A DNA stretch of 43,539 nucleotides from Candidatus Bathyarchaeia archaeon (GTDB taxonomy: Archaea; Thermoproteota; Bathyarchaeia; Bathyarchaeales; DTEX01): NCBI GenBank assembly GCA_038868075.1, contig JAWBXB010000005.1, positions 1-43,539 of the forward strand, given 5' to 3'. Under the pieces are notes generated by a model. That model worked only from the letters and a program-made list of their open reading frames with translations, did not search any database and was not told the DNA's origin. The position numbers and the translations under genes are program-made. Positions 42,877 through 43,539 of this stretch are shown one piece after another (position 1 is the first letter of the stretch; each line of letters opens with the position of its first letter).

Positions 42877-43539
42877 ATGTCCCTTAAAATTAGAGGAGTT
42901 GAGGAGGAGGTAATAACCCGAGCGATAATACGGAAGACAATGGAAGACTGGCTAAATATTGCCGAGTCCGATGTTGTAGTTGTTGGCGCCGGGCCCTCCG
43001 GGCTTACAGCCGCAATGTATACTGCCAAAGCTGGCTTAAAAACTGTTTTATTTGAAAGAAGACTCTCCTTTGGTGGAGGTATGGGCGGAGGCGGAATGCA
43101 ATTCCATAAGATTGTTGTTGAGTCTCCGGCAGAAAAAATTTTGGAAGATATTAACTGCAGGGTTGAAATGATCGGAGACAGCTTATTTATTGTTGATGCT
43201 GCTGAAATGATAGCTAAGCTTGCATCTAAAGCTATAGATGCTGGCGCAAAAATAATTTTAGGTGTAACAGTTGATGACGTGATCTATAGAGATGATCCTC
43301 TTAGAATAGTCGGCGTTGTTATTCAGTGGTCATCAGTCATGATGGCTGGATTACACGTTGACCCCCTTGGGATTAAGGCGAAGGCTGTTGTAGACTGCAC
43401 CGGACATGATGCCGAAGTCCTCTCAGTTGCCTCTAAGAAGATACCGGAGCTAAATATTTCCGTTTTAGGCGAGAAGTCAATGTGGGCTTCTAAAGCTGAA
43501 AAATTAACTGTTGAAGGAACTAGAGAGGTTTGTCCAGGA
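42877..43539 (+). CDS. thi4: Thiazole synthase Thi4, His-type (cut by window end)
   Basis: The first 221 residues are present, open to the window edge; usual length is about 260. It makes the thiazole precursor of thiamine from NAD, glycine and sulfide. [14 protein letters not shown] at 33-46 binds the dinucleotide. [16 protein letters not shown] at 66-81 is the Thi4 loop. H160 in MAGLHVDPL occupies the position of the sacrificial Cys of yeast Thi4; archaeal His-type enzymes use external sulfide and Fe catalytically. [10 protein letters not shown] follows. The start is ATG 42877. No TPP riboswitch is seen in the 67-bp gap after the HTH gene. Confidence 0.93.
   Translation, partial: MSLKIRGVEEEVITRAIIRKTMEDWLNIAESDVVVVGAGPSGLTAAMYTAKAGLKTVLFERRLSFGGGMGGGGMQFHKIVVESPAEKILEDINCRVEMIGDSLFIVDAAEMIAKLASKAIDAGAKIILGVTVDDVIYRDDPLRIVGVVIQWSSVMMAGLHVDPLGIKAKAVVDCTGHDAEVLSVASKKIPELNISVLGEKSMWASKAEKLTVEGTREVCPG

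Overview
This window looks like a chromosomal segment of an uncultivated archaeon of the TACK group. Candidatus Bathyarchaeia fits best; this is inferred from gene content and style, not from a marker phylogeny. Archaeal signs are FEN-1 with a C-terminal PIP box, archaeal-type PheRS with an N-terminal winged-helix PheS, a type-4 (4Fe-4S) uracil-DNA glycosylase, a stand-alone Lrp RAM domain, a His-type Thi4, TATA boxes 25-30 bp before genes and many TTG/GTG starts. Coding DNA is AT-rich to moderate in GC, and the two tRNA genes and one intergenic block stand out as GC-rich.

Layout. 1-3800: ribbon-helix-helix regulator, MscS channel, DJ-1/PfpI protein, RAM-domain protein, radical SAM enzyme. 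3888-5797: DUF1854 gene behind a broken ABC exporter gene (frameshift plus large internal deletion). 5987-10135: GH5-like and GH39-like glycosidases flanking a 640-bp stretch rich in CTAG palindromes, a tRNA-Pro gene and a small unknown gene. 10280-11749: uracil-DNA glycosylase and a sugar-isomerase-like TIM barrel. 11781-19749: an ACT-domain protein divergent from an argG-argH-carA-carB operon, which makes carbamoyl phosphate and performs the last two steps to arginine. 19883-22728: secreted coiled-coil protein, membrane-anchored winged-helix protein, DUF998 membrane protein. 22801-25785: a GH106-like rhamnosidase gene read through by one in-frame amber codon, with an inverted-repeat operator at its promoter. 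25867-26110: a GC-rich, strongly self-complementary block, probably an unassigned structured RNA. 26167-32096: bacterial-PH-domain membrane protein, pheS-pheT, fen, and a tandem ParB-like protein. 32162-35759: flavodiiron protein, ferritin-like protein, two-domain KaiC-like ATPase with a small partner. 35774-40205: FtsX-type permease and moeA. 40294-43539: tRNA-Glu, a small protein, purC, an HTH regulator and the start of thi4, cut by the window end.

How it fits together. Core functions (translation, replication/repair, arginine, purine, thiamine and molybdopterin cofactor synthesis) alternate with a sugar-using set: three glycosidases of different families and a sugar isomerase-like enzyme, none with an evident signal peptide, which suggests cytoplasmic processing of imported plant- or exopolysaccharide-derived oligosaccharides. 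The flavodiiron and ferritin-like genes suggest an anaerobe that scavenges O2 or NO. The most unusual items are the candidate structured RNA at 25867-26110, the amber codon in the rhamnosidase gene, the decayed DUF1854-associated exporter, the CTAG-rich block and the ACT-domain protein facing the arginine operon.
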